Positions 37,751 through 45,697 of a stretch of DNA of 64,000 bases are shown here, piece after piece. The stretch's first letter is position 1. The number at the start of each line of letters is the position of its first letter. The stretch is from Methanothermobacter wolfeii. Its GTDB lineage: Archaea > Methanobacteriota > Methanobacteria > Methanobacteriales > Methanothermobacteraceae. The notes beneath the pieces are model-generated. The model saw only the letters and a list, made by a program, of their open reading frames with translations, was not told where the DNA came from and made no database searches. A program made the position numbers and the translations under genes. The stretch covers positions 1,633,775 to 1,697,774 of the forward strand of contig NZ_CP104550.1 of assembly GCF_025397995.1 (NCBI RefSeq), given 5' to 3'.

Positions 37751-37902
37751 CCTATCACCTGACCCCAGAGAATACTGTGGTGGGAAGGGCACTGCAACCT
37801 ATAGGACTTCCCAGATGAACATGATCAGCTGTTCATGCTGGGGTTAACCTGAAGGTGGCTACAGCAGTTTTCTTGCAAATAAATATCATTAGAAGGGATA
37901 CT

Positions 37903-39051
37903 ATGAATATTTTTGATGAAATTGGGGACAAAGAATCTGTTTTTAAGGATAAAAAGTTTCTGGATCACAGGTTCCTACCTGATAGACTACCTCATAGGGA
38001 GGAACAGATAAGGTCCATAGCAAAGTACTGGGTCGAGGCCCTCAATGGAGTAACACCACCCGACGTAACAATATACGGTAAGACCGGGACAGGGAAAACT
38101 GCGGTGGCTAAATTTGCCATGAAACAGCTCAAGGAGGCCTCAAGGGACTGTGATGTTAATATAAGGACAGAGTACATAAGGTGCACAGATTACACAACAG
38201 AGTATCAGGTTATAGCCAGGCTGTGCCAGCAACTCGGTCGTGATGTCCCCTACCGTGGCTGGACAAAGGCTGAAATTGTTAACACCTTCAGGAACATGTT
38301 CAAGAAAAACGCCTTTGGCCAGGACATGATACTCATGGTTGTACTTGACGAGATTGACATACTCCTCAGAAACGATGGCGACGGCCTTCTATACACGCTG
38401 ACCAGGACTGATAATGTCTCGATACTGTCAATAAGTAACTATGTTGAATTCAAGAAATTCATAAAGCCAAGGGTCAGGAGCAGTCTAAGGGACAGGGAAA
38501 TAGTATTCCCACCATACGGAGCCCAGCAACTTGTCGATATCCTTGAAGAAAGATCCAAACTATCCTTCAAGGAAGGAGCCCTTGATGATGATGTTATTCC
38601 ACTCTGCGCTGCCCTGGCTGCGAAGGAGGAGGGTGATGCAAGGTACGCCCTTGACCTTCTCAGAACAGCTGGAGAAATTGCAGATGAAAGGGAATCCGAA
38701 ATCGTCCAGGGAGACTTTGTAAGGGAGGCCAAGGATTACATAGAGCACAACAAGATCACGGACATAGTACTCACACTTCCAAGCCAGCAGCAGAGGGTCC
38801 TTGAAGCAATACTGTACCTGACAAAGAGGAAGGAAGAGATAACTTCAGGAAGACTCTACGAGGTCTACAAGGACATATCGAAGGGGGATTCCGTTTCATA
38901 CAGGAGAATATTCGACTTCATAAATGAGCTTGAAATGCTGGGCCTCATATCAACAAACACGGTGTCAAGGGGTAGAGGAAAGGGCAGGACAAATATAATA
39001 AATCTTCAGTGCGACACGTCTCTTCTTGAGGATTCTCTCTGGGGTGTGTGA
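37903..39051 (+). CDS. cdc6: Origin recognition protein Orc1/Cdc6
   Basis: AAA+ initiator that binds the adjacent ORB repeats and helps load the MCM helicase. It is 382 aa. Walker A is [13 protein letters not shown] near residue 63 and Walker B is [11 protein letters not shown] near 145; sensor residues follow at [12 protein letters not shown] winged-helix DNA-binding domain covers the C-terminus ([39 protein letters not shown]). ATG 37903 follows AAGGGAT; a longer in-frame start at 37855 has no ribosome site. The length matches, from memory, Cdc6-1 of M. thermautotrophicus. It sits directly beside the origin, the standard archaeal arrangement. Confidence 0.97.
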   Translation: MNIFDEIGDKESVFKDKKFLDHRFLPDRLPHREEQIRSIAKYWVEALNGVTPPDVTIYGKTGTGKTAVAKFAMKQLKEASRDCDVNIRTEYIRCTDYTTEYQVIARLCQQLGRDVPYRGWTKAEIVNTFRNMFKKNAFGQDMILMVVLDEIDILLRNDGDGLLYTLTRTDNVSILSISNYVEFKKFIKPRVRSSLRDREIVFPPYGAQQLVDILEERSKLSFKEGALDDDVIPLCAALAAKEEGDARYALDLLRTAGEIADERESEIVQGDFVREAKDYIEHNKITDIVLTLPSQQQRVLEAILYLTKRKEEITSGRLYEVYKDISKGDSVSYRRIFDFINELEMLGLISTNTVSRGRGKGRTNIINLQCDTSLLEDSLWGV

Positions 39052-39090
39052 TGGAAAGATAAGGATTGCAGAGAGGGGTAACGCATTCAT

Positions 39091-39999
39091 TCAGTTCTTT
39101 ATCAGCATCTTCAGGAGGGCCATCCTGACTGGAACACCATAAAAAGCCTGCCTGAAGTACATGGCCTGGGGAAGCGAATCAACATCAGGTGATATCTCAT
39201 CAACCCTTGGCAGCGGATGCATCACGATGAGGTCCCTCTCCTCAACCATTGGCTTGTCTATACGGTAGGCGCCCCTTATTCTTGAATACTCCTCAGGGTC
39301 AGGGAAACGTTCCCTCTGTATCCTTGTAACGTACAGGACATCAACGTCATCTATAACATCCTCAAGTTTTTCAGTTTCATTAACCTCAAGCCCTCCCCCC
39401 TGAAGGTCATGTATGATGTCATCGGGCATCCTTAACTCGGGGGGTGATACAAAACTCATTGCAGCACCAAAGGCTGCAAGGGCATAGGCAAGGGAGTGGA
39501 CAGTCCTTCCATACTTGAGGTCACCCACAAGGGCCACCCTCAGGTCGCTTATGCTTCCGAAGAACCTGTTCATGGTGTAAAGGTCCAGGAGGGTCTGGGT
39601 TGGATGCTGACCGGAACCATCCCCTGCATTTATAACCGGGACATCAACGGTGTCATAAACATAGCGGGCAGCCCCCTCAAGGTTATGTCTTATTACAATG
39701 GCGTCCGAGTAACCTGCAAGCATCCTGGCGGTGTCGGCAAGACTCTCACCCTTAGCTGCAGATATGGCCCCTGTATCTGCAAAACCAACAACATCACCAC
39801 CAAGCCGTTTCATGGCAGTTTCAAATGACAGCCTTGTCCTTGTTGAAGGCTCATAGAACATCATCCCAAGCATTTTCCCTGAGAGAATATCTGATGATTC
39901 CATTCCAGCCGCGATTGGTTCCATCTTCTCTGCTTCTCTGAGGATGACCTCAATGTCCTTTCTGCTGAAATCCTTTATTGAAATCACATTTTCAAACAT
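39091..39999 (-). CDS. pyrB: Aspartate carbamoyltransferase catalytic subunit
   Basis: Joins aspartate and carbamoyl phosphate in pyrimidine synthesis. It is 302 aa. The carbamoyl phosphate site [13 protein letters not shown] is near residue 48, [15 protein letters not shown] near 128 and HPLPRVDEI near 260. No regulatory subunit (pyrI) is adjacent. AGGAGG lies about 9 nt before ATG 39999. It follows trmI by 13 nt on the same strand and converges on cdc6. Confidence 0.96.
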   Translation of the reverse strand: MFENVISIKDFSRKDIEVILREAEKMEPIAAGMESSDILSGKMLGMMFYEPSTRTRLSFETAMKRLGGDVVGFADTGAISAAKGESLADTARMLAGYSDAIVIRHNLEGAARYVYDTVDVPVINAGDGSGQHPTQTLLDLYTMNRFFGSISDLRVALVGDLKYGRTVHSLAYALAAFGAAMSFVSPPELRMPDDIIHDLQGGGLEVNETEKLEDVIDDVDVLYVTRIQRERFPDPEEYSRIRGAYRIDKPMVEERDLIVMHPLPRVDEISPDVDSLPQAMYFRQAFYGVPVRMALLKMLIKN

Positions 40000-40012
40000 T
40001 CACAGTCCCCTC

Positions 40013-40777
40013 CTAGATCATCTTTCTCATAAAGGTGAGGTAACCTGTATGTCCAACCATCCTTGTCCTTGGCCTTGTCCCCTGTTTCCTAACTTCAATT
40101 TCACGTTCAATTGTTTCAAAGGTCCTTATATCACCAAAACCCGCCTTTGAACCGATTCTATGGATAAGTTTCACCTGTTCAATGTAGGGGTTGTAGAAAA
40201 CCGCCCACCCACCCCTGAGGAGGGATTCATGGACATCCTCCATTATCTCCCATGGCTTTGGAAGGTCCAGGAAGACAAGGTCAAGGTCCTCCTCATCCAT
40301 ACCATCCTTTATGTCCCTGTTTTTCAGCTCTATGTTCCTGAAGCCAAAGTTCCTGATGTTCCTCTCCGCGACCTCCGCAAAGTCCTCGCGGACCTCATAG
40401 GTTGTAACATGCCCTGATTCCCCCACAAGATTTGCGAGGTACATTGCAACTGTACCCGCCCCGGTACCCGCATCCAGGGCCCTTGAACCCTTTGGGAGTC
40501 CGGTGTAAGCGGATATGAGTCCAAGGTCCTTTGGCAGGAGTATTGAACACTTCCTTTCCATGAGTTCAAAGTAATCTGAGAGGTTTGGTTTGAGTACAAG
40601 GACCTTCCTTCCAAGGTGTGTTTCAATCACCTGACCCGGCTGGCTCTCCTCTATAACCTCTGGGCTGATTATTCCAACGTCAGACTCAAAACCGGAGCCC
40701 GGCTTTATAAGATATCTTTTACCCCTTTCATCCATCAGTAAATGCAATAAATCACCTTTCCTTATCCTTTTAATCAT
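40013..40777 (-). CDS. trmI: tRNA (adenine-N1) methyltransferase TrmI
   Basis: Methylates adenosines 57/58 of the tRNA T-loop with SAM; important for thermophile tRNA stability. It is 254 aa. A small N-terminal beta domain (RKGDLLHLLMDERGKRYLI) precedes the Rossmann methyltransferase with SAM motif ALDAGTGAGTVAMYLANL near residue 100 and the catalytic-site segment LVFLDLPKPWEIM near 170. Older annotation called such genes protein-isoaspartate methyltransferases. ATG 40777 overlaps the hef stop by 8 nt; the homologous KGD block lies within the first ten residues, which supports this start. Confidence 0.9.
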   Translation of the reverse strand: MIKRIRKGDLLHLLMDERGKRYLIKPGSGFESDVGIISPEVIEESQPGQVIETHLGRKVLVLKPNLSDYFELMERKCSILLPKDLGLISAYTGLPKGSRALDAGTGAGTVAMYLANLVGESGHVTTYEVREDFAEVAERNIRNFGFRNIELKNRDIKDGMDEEDLDLVFLDLPKPWEIMEDVHESLLRGGWAVFYNPYIEQVKLIHRIGSKAGFGDIRTFETIEREIEVRKQGTRPRTRMVGHTGYLTFMRKMI

Positions 40778-42983
40778 CCCTGAATTCTGATTCCAGCACT
40801 TCCCTTATCTCAGAGGCCCTCTTTTTACCTATACCTTCGACCTTTCTTAATTCCTTTTCTGATGCATTCATGACCCCCATGACTGATCCGAACCTTCTAA
40901 GTAGTCTGAGGGCGTACCTGGATCCTATGTTGGGGAGTGATTCAACGATGAAAAGCTGCTTTTCCCTCAGTGTGAGGGGCTTTTTATCAGTCCTTACACG
41001 CATGTCTGGTTTCTTTTCTTCCTGCTCCCTTATGGCTATTCTTTTTATCATTGCGGCTGTGTCTTCAGGGGACCTTGTTGGTATCATGGGTATTCCAAAG
41101 TCCACTGCAACGGCTGCAAGGGCCCCCCTTACAGCATCGGGGCCTATGAAACCTGAGTAGAGGTCTTCACCTTCGATTATTATAACTGGTTTTTTAAAAC
41201 TTTTAACCATCTCACTGGCCTGCCTGTAGAGCCTTTTATCCATGATTGAGTTAAGGAAGTCCTGGGTGGTTTTTCTTTCTATGATCACATCATCGCTCAC
41301 CTGGTAGTCACCCGCTGCAAGGGCCCTGAGTTCAAACTCCACCCCCATCCCCTTCAGTTCCCTGATGACCCTTGAATTCACCTCCCGGGAGTCGACGTAT
41401 ATGAATGGCCTTTCACGGGGTTCCTCCTTCACAGGAAGAGGGGCAACATCAATTTCCACCGAGCCCCCCCTGAGGCTCTTCTTCATCCTATTCTCCTTCC
41501 TCATGCTTGAATAGTAGTATGCCTCATCACGGGTTTTTTCTGTTATCAAGACCATCATCCGCCCTGATCTTTTCCGCCCTGTCCTTCCACGCCTCTGAAT
41601 CATCCTTATCTCAGAGGGGACCGGTTCATACATTATGACGAGGTCCACCGAGGGTATGTCTATACCCTCCTCTGCCACGCTTGTTGAGAGAAGAACATCA
41701 TGGTTACCCATACGGAAGGATTTGATTATCTCCCGCTGCTGTTTCTGTGTAAGGCCCTTCTCACCGCTTCTGCTGTTCTGGCCATAGAATTTAACCGCAT
41801 TTATTTCTTCCCTGAGGCACCTCTGGTAGATCTCCTCAAGGGTGTCCCTGAACTGTGTGAAGACTATTATTCTTGATTCTGTGTTCCTGAGTTCTTCTTT
41901 AAGGATTTCCATGAGTTTATCAAGTTTCGGATGCTCTATTCCCGATGCAGAGGCCTTTCTTGTAAGGTACGCGGCCCTGGTAAAGTCCGGGTCCATGATA
42001 AGGCCCTTCGCAGCCTTCGTATTCTTCTTTCTGAGCCTTTCAATGTACCTCTGGAGGGGGTTTATGCCCTGGGTTTCAAGGAGTTCAACTGCATGTTCAA
42101 CATTTATACAGGCTGCTATGAGTGAGATTGCCCTGTAACATGACTTTGGAGGGTTTGTTGAACGGGCGATTCTGTTCTGGACACGCCCCCTTGCCATGAG
42201 GAGGTCCTTTTTACCGGCGTTTATGCTGTCTATAACTCCAAGGTTCTTCAGGATCTTCATCCTGGATTTAAGGGCCCTTTTCAGGTGTTCTCTTATCTCC
42301 TCCAGTTCAGGGGTCATCTTCACCTTCACCCATTCAATCTTTACGGGTTTTATGTAGGGCCTTACGTCGGGATCATTCTCTGTTTTCACGCTAACATCCC
42401 TTATGAAGAGGTTTTCACAGACGTGTTTTATCTTATCCTCATCTGAACCTGGAGATGCGGTGAGTCCAAGTATGAGGGGGTTATTTGCATTCTGGATGTA
42501 ATTTGATGCAAGGAATACGTAGGAGTAGGACCCAACCGCCCGGTGACATTCATCAAAAACAATTAGAGAAACATCCCTCAGATCGTATCTTCCACTCAGG
42601 ATGTCTGATTCAACTGTCTGGGGTGTTGCGGTTATAACCTGAGATTCATTCCAGCGCTTAACCCTTTCCTCTGGTTTTATACTTCCTGTGATGGACGTGC
42701 AGCTTGCAAGGAGGAACTCCCTGAAGCTTTCCTCGTGCTGTATTGCGAGGGGCTTGCTGGGCGCAAGGACAAGAACCCTGGACCCTTTAAATTTCGTGAG
42801 CCTTTCAGCAGCCACAAGAACCGCAACGATTGTTTTACCCAGGGCTGTAGGGGCCACGATCATTGAATTGCCCTTTTTAAGCACACCGGCTGCCATTACC
42901 TGCTGGTAGGTCCTTGCCTCAATGGCCCCTGGTTTTATGAGGGGGTGTTCTATGTACCTTGCCATGATCTTTTCTTTGACCAT
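40770..42983 (-). CDS. hef: Hef helicase-nuclease for branched DNA
   Basis: Archaeal homologue of FANCM/XPF that processes stalled replication forks. It is about 737 aa. The N-terminal superfamily 2 helicase has motif I APTALGKTIVAVL near residue 44, motif II VFDECHRA near 138 and motif VI MIQRRGRTGRKRSG near 465. An ERCC4-type nuclease follows with VDSREVNSRVIRE near 530, AAGDYQVSDDVIIERKTTQD near 558, and a C-terminal tandem helix-hairpin-helix (LPNIGSRYALRLLRRFG). Both activities look intact. ATG 42983 is taken; ATG 42962 (MARYIEHPLI) is an alternative, and neither has a clear ribosome site. It lies close to the origin and overlaps trmI. Confidence 0.95.
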   Translation of the reverse strand: MVKEKIMARYIEHPLIKPGAIEARTYQQVMAAGVLKKGNSMIVAPTALGKTIVAVLVAAERLTKFKGSRVLVLAPSKPLAIQHEESFREFLLASCTSITGSIKPEERVKRWNESQVITATPQTVESDILSGRYDLRDVSLIVFDECHRAVGSYSYVFLASNYIQNANNPLILGLTASPGSDEDKIKHVCENLFIRDVSVKTENDPDVRPYIKPVKIEWVKVKMTPELEEIREHLKRALKSRMKILKNLGVIDSINAGKKDLLMARGRVQNRIARSTNPPKSCYRAISLIAACINVEHAVELLETQGINPLQRYIERLRKKNTKAAKGLIMDPDFTRAAYLTRKASASGIEHPKLDKLMEILKEELRNTESRIIVFTQFRDTLEEIYQRCLREEINAVKFYGQNSRSGEKGLTQKQQREIIKSFRMGNHDVLLSTSVAEEGIDIPSVDLVIMYEPVPSEIRMIQRRGRTGRKRSGRMMVLITEKTRDEAYYYSSMRKENRMKKSLRGGSVEIDVAPLPVKEEPRERPFIYVDSREVNSRVIRELKGMGVEFELRALAAGDYQVSDDVIIERKTTQDFLNSIMDKRLYRQASEMVKSFKKPVIIIEGEDLYSGFIGPDAVRGALAAVAVDFGIPMIPTRSPEDTAAMIKRIAIREQEEKKPDMRVRTDKKPLTLREKQLFIVESLPNIGSRYALRLLRRFGSVMGVMNASEKELRKVEGIGKKRASEIREVLESEFRDD

Positions 42984-43040
42984 CAATTTATTTAACTTGC
43001 TCGCCGGGAACTCAGGGCCCTGAATATGTGCTGATAAAAT

Positions 43041-43550
43041 TTAGATAAATGAAAATGTTGTTAGAGGGATTTGAATCACATTACCTTCTTTTTCAATTAT
43101 TTGGCTTCTTTTTGATACTAAAATTCCATAATTTGATTTATATCTCTTAATGGCTTTTTTTAACTGTCCCTTACTTTTTCTACCTACTCCAACCTCTACG
43201 GGAATTATTTCTCCGTCTGCTCTGCTTAAAAGGAAATCTACGCTTCCGGGATCTGCCGGATATAATATTCCATTTAATATACCCCTTTCTTTCATTTTGA
43301 AAAAAGAAGATGCAACTAGGTTTTCTGCTAATGGTCCCAGGAATTCATTTTTTTTCCGGAGCATATCTTCCAAGAATGAAATTCAAGCTTGCTTTTATTG
43401 ATGGGGATAAGAAATAATATTTCCTTGGCTTTCTCTCTGCTTTACCTGCAGTTCCATAGGGATCTACGTGAAATATTAAATGGGTTTTTTTCAAGTATAT
43501 CCAGGATATTGTTTACCAGTGATGAAGAAACATCCAGTTTACTTACTTTG
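43041..43550 (-). pseudogene. Remnant of an archaeal AAA ATPase with DUF4143 domain, two frameshifts
   Basis: A 110-aa open frame (43041-43373) holds the C-terminal nuclease-like end of DUF4143 proteins: LGPLAENLVASSFFKMK and GEIIPVEVGVGRKSKGQLKKA. Reading upstream in other frames gives continuous homologous sequence. HLIFHVDPYGTAGKAERKPR then KYYFLSPSIKASLNFILGRY comes in a second frame, and KLDVSSSLVNNILDILE in a third. The joins fall at a run of 8 T (43348-43355, plus strand) and a run of 7 T (43485-43491), each explained by one extra base. The N-terminal ATPase domain is absent, with a stop just upstream. This looks like a decayed fragment of a mobile-type ATPase gene; homopolymer sequencing error could explain the shifts but not the missing half. 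Confidence 0.75.
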
Positions 43551-43625
43551 AATTATCTAAAGATCTAATGTCTGTACTTCTGGGACTGCACAGTGAGAGA
43601 TAATAAAAATTAAAGAATATGTGGT

Positions 43626-43943
43626 TTAAAACACTGAAGCAAGCCCCAGAATCGCAGCAACAGTCATCATGCTGAGATGGGCTGAATAGAGTGGAGCAGT
43701 CTGGAAATTGTCCTTAAGAGCAGGCATGAACTGTATGTAGGCTGATATGCCTGCAAGGACCTGAAGAGCCACTGCAATGTAGAGTATTCCACCACCCATC
43801 AGAATATTCAGGGCCGTTGCAATTATGGAGATCAGAAGCACACCAAAGTGCGGTGCCATTTTCATTCCCATGATACGGAATGTTATAAAGCCAGATGTAA
43901 CTCCAGAAAGGAGAAATGCCAGAACAATAACCTGATATATCAT
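43626..43943 (-). CDS. Small four-helix membrane protein, unknown function
   Basis: A 105-aa protein with about four hydrophobic segments (VIVLAFLLSGVTSGFITFRI, FGVLLISIIATALNILMGG, ILYIAVALQVLAGISAYIQF, HLSMMTVAAILGLAS). No family is recognised. GAGGTGAT precedes ATG 43943. It ends the operon DUF169, TusA-DsrE protein, this gene (11-nt gap to the previous one), so a membrane role in the same sulfur or redox process is inferred from position only. Confidence 0.7.
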   Translation of the reverse strand: MIYQVIVLAFLLSGVTSGFITFRIMGMKMAPHFGVLLISIIATALNILMGGGILYIAVALQVLAGISAYIQFMPALKDNFQTAPLYSAHLSMMTVAAILGLASVF

Positions 43944-43953
43944 TATATCACCT

Positions 43954-44748
43954 CTAAAAGTTCACCACAGCGTATCTGGGGTCACTGAGTAGTGTTATGA
44001 ATGTTGCAGCACCTGCAATCTTGCATCCATCTTCAAGGGCGCTGTCATCAATACCCCTGAACTGGGCGCTCATCTCGCATACGTATATCTGGACACCCAT
44101 ATCAATCACTTCCCTCATGAGTTCATCGAGGCGCGGGAATGCCGGGTGCTTGACATTTGAGGCACCACCCTTCCTTGCAAGGCTGACACCGTCCATAAGG
44201 AGGAAGATTATGACTTCCTTGCCCATACTCCTGGCGGCCTTTGAGAATATGAATGTTGCATAGGCCCTTTCAGCGTTTGCTGTCCCGTTGCTCTGCACCA
44301 CAAGGACCCTGTCTCTTCCGGTGATCTCAACCGGATCCTTTTTCTCTGTTTTTTCCAGTATTATGTAGTCATCTGATTTTTCAACAACCACTGCATTCAT
44401 TTCAGCGGCTGAAACTTCAAGGTCATCCAGGGTGTCCCGGTTTCCTGATTTAACCTTTATCATCTGACCTTTTTTGAGTGATGAGAGTTTCTCACCCACA
44501 GTTATAACGGGGCCGGGACATGTTTCCCCGGTAACATCTATCTCTTCCATCTCTCCGGCTGTCATTGTAAGCACCAAACCATCCTCAACCTTCCTTGATG
44601 AAATATTCACACCGTATTTATCTGCCAGATCTCTGATTTCCCTTATATCCGCATCCAGGAGGATGTTGAGTTTTTCAGGTCCGTTCTTAAGGATGTTCTC
44701 TGTTATTACCGCTGCTGCGTATGGATTTATCCCCTTAAGACTGATCAT
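43954..44748 (-). CDS. TusA-like and DsrE-like sulfur-relay fusion protein
   Basis: A 264-aa protein. An N-terminal segment of about 85 residues precedes a TusA-like domain with its sulfur-carrier cysteine in VTGETCPGPVITVGEKLSSL near residue 95, then a DsrE/F-like domain (VLVVQSNGTANAERAYATF near 150). The latter has a cysteine in MGVQIYVCEMSAQFRG near 230. Proteins with these domains relay persulfide sulfur or sense it. Joining both modules in one chain implies internal sulfur transfer, which is inference. ATG 44748 has GGGGTT a few bases upstream; ATG 44760 in the same frame overlaps the DUF169 stop. Second gene of its operon. Confidence 0.82.
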   Translation of the reverse strand: MISLKGINPYAAAVITENILKNGPEKLNILLDADIREIRDLADKYGVNISSRKVEDGLVLTMTAGEMEEIDVTGETCPGPVITVGEKLSSLKKGQMIKVKSGNRDTLDDLEVSAAEMNAVVVEKSDDYIILEKTEKKDPVEITGRDRVLVVQSNGTANAERAYATFIFSKAARSMGKEVIIFLLMDGVSLARKGGASNVKHPAFPRLDELMREVIDMGVQIYVCEMSAQFRGIDDSALEDGCKIAGAATFITLLSDPRYAVVNF

Positions 44749-44750
44749 AC

Positions 44751-45422
44751 TTAACCCCATTCTTCAGCGAATTTTTTAAGGGCATCCACGATTCCCTCAA
44801 GTTCTGCTGCGGGTATCCCTATTATGAGTTCCTCTGGTTTAACACCCGCGTACTTCCTTGAACCGTTGCAGCCCAGGGTCATGTTGGGTATGCCCCTCTC
44901 CTTTACTGCTGCAACAGCATCTGCACAGAGGGACTGTATCCCTGAGTAGTCACCGGCCATTCTACCACCACGTGAATGAAGGTAGGCCTGGCTTAACCTG
45001 AGGGCCTGAGCTGGTTTTACTATGAAAACCACAGAGTCAGGCTCAAAGTCAGTATCTTCAAGGGGAGCGTAAAGTGATGCACGGTATTTCCCAGTCACCA
45101 CGGGTATTGCCTCGACGGTTTCCTTCGCTGCCTCGGGGGTGCTGTAGTTCCCGAGTTTATGGTACATGCTTCCATCTGCAACGGGCCCTGGCAGGTCGCA
45201 TATACCCATTACTCCAGCTCCCCCCTTGCACAGGTGCTCCTCACAGGTTGCATAGCCACTTACACCACCAAGCCTTGCATCCTGTATGAATTCACAGTGC
45301 CTCTTTTTTTCAAGTTTCATGGCGCGGTGTTCATCTTCCTCTTTAAGGAGTTTCACCGCCACAGGGCTTCCTTCAAGGCCCAGGAGTTTTTTAAGGTCTT
45401 CTGATATTTTTTTATAATCCAC
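44751..45422 (-). CDS. DUF169 family protein
   Basis: A 223-aa soluble protein of family DUF169, common in methanogens and anaerobes and of unknown function. It has about six cysteines, including RHCEFIQDA, YATCEEHLCKGG, LCADAV and LGCNGSRKYAG, the last being the family's C-terminal signature; a metal or cluster is possible. It starts with GTG at 45422 after AGAGGTG. It is the first gene of a three-gene operon and is preceded by a palindrome overlapping the expected transcription start. Confidence 0.85.
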   Translation of the reverse strand: MDYKKISEDLKKLLGLEGSPVAVKLLKEEDEHRAMKLEKKRHCEFIQDARLGGVSGYATCEEHLCKGGAGVMGICDLPGPVADGSMYHKLGNYSTPEAAKETVEAIPVVTGKYRASLYAPLEDTDFEPDSVVFIVKPAQALRLSQAYLHSRGGRMAGDYSGIQSLCADAVAAVKERGIPNMTLGCNGSRKYAGVKPEELIIGIPAAELEGIVDALKKFAEEWG

Positions 45423-45447
45423 AAAACCACCTCTACATTTCAGTATA

Positions 45448-45462
45448 ACTATACCGTATAGT
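45448..45462. promoter_or_regulatory. Operator palindrome at the DUF169 operon promoter
   Basis: ACTATAC-C-GTATAGT is a perfect inverted repeat with 7-bp arms. On the minus strand a TATA-like TTTAAATA lies about 20 nt upstream (45474-45481), so the palindrome covers the expected transcription start of the DUF169 operon. A related sequence occurs at the divergent regulator gene. Confidence 0.6.
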
Positions 45463-45654
45463 ATAAAAAACTACTATTTAAATTTTTCTAATGTATGGTG
45501 GGGGGAGGGATGGCTGAGCACCGGCTGAAATCATCCAAAAAATGTTCATATCATGATATACATAATCTAACAGCATCAAATCCTCATAATTCCTCAGGTG
45601 AAGAACCCATGACCTCAGTATTCAGCCGAAGACCTAACCTTAAATTATAATAAA

Positions 45655-45667
45655 TGGTTATACCATA
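45655..45667. promoter_or_regulatory. Operator-like inverted repeat before the PAS-GAF regulator gene
   Basis: ATGGT-TAT-ACCAT lies 31 nt before the regulator ATG and just after an AT-rich box-A-like TTAAATTATAATAAA. It shares the core TATACCRTA with the palindrome at 45448-45462. A further 12-bp palindrome, ATATCATGATAT, is at 45548-45559. Confidence 0.5.
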
Positions 45668-45697
45668 AAGTAAATCATTAAAGGATCGGGTGAATAC

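Larger units (their letters stand above)
36929..37902. other. oriC: Replication origin (oriC) with two opposed ORB arrays
   Basis: No gene is seen in these 974 bases upstream of orc1/cdc6. Eleven copies of the mini-ORB motif TTTACACTTGAAA are present. Four are inverted, at 37114-37127 (one mismatch in the core), 37165-37178, 37217-37230 and 37270-37282. Seven are direct, at 37391-37402, 37440-37452, 37490-37502, 37541-37552, 37591-37603, 37644-37656 and 37738-37750. Successive copies are 50-53 bp apart, about five helical turns, except the last gap of 94 bp. Several extend into a pyrimidine-rich tail (ATGGATGTCTCYCTC). AT-rich candidates for unwinding lie at 37402-37440 and 37690-37740. Established work on Methanothermobacter shows Cdc6 binding to this repeat. 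Confidence 0.95.
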
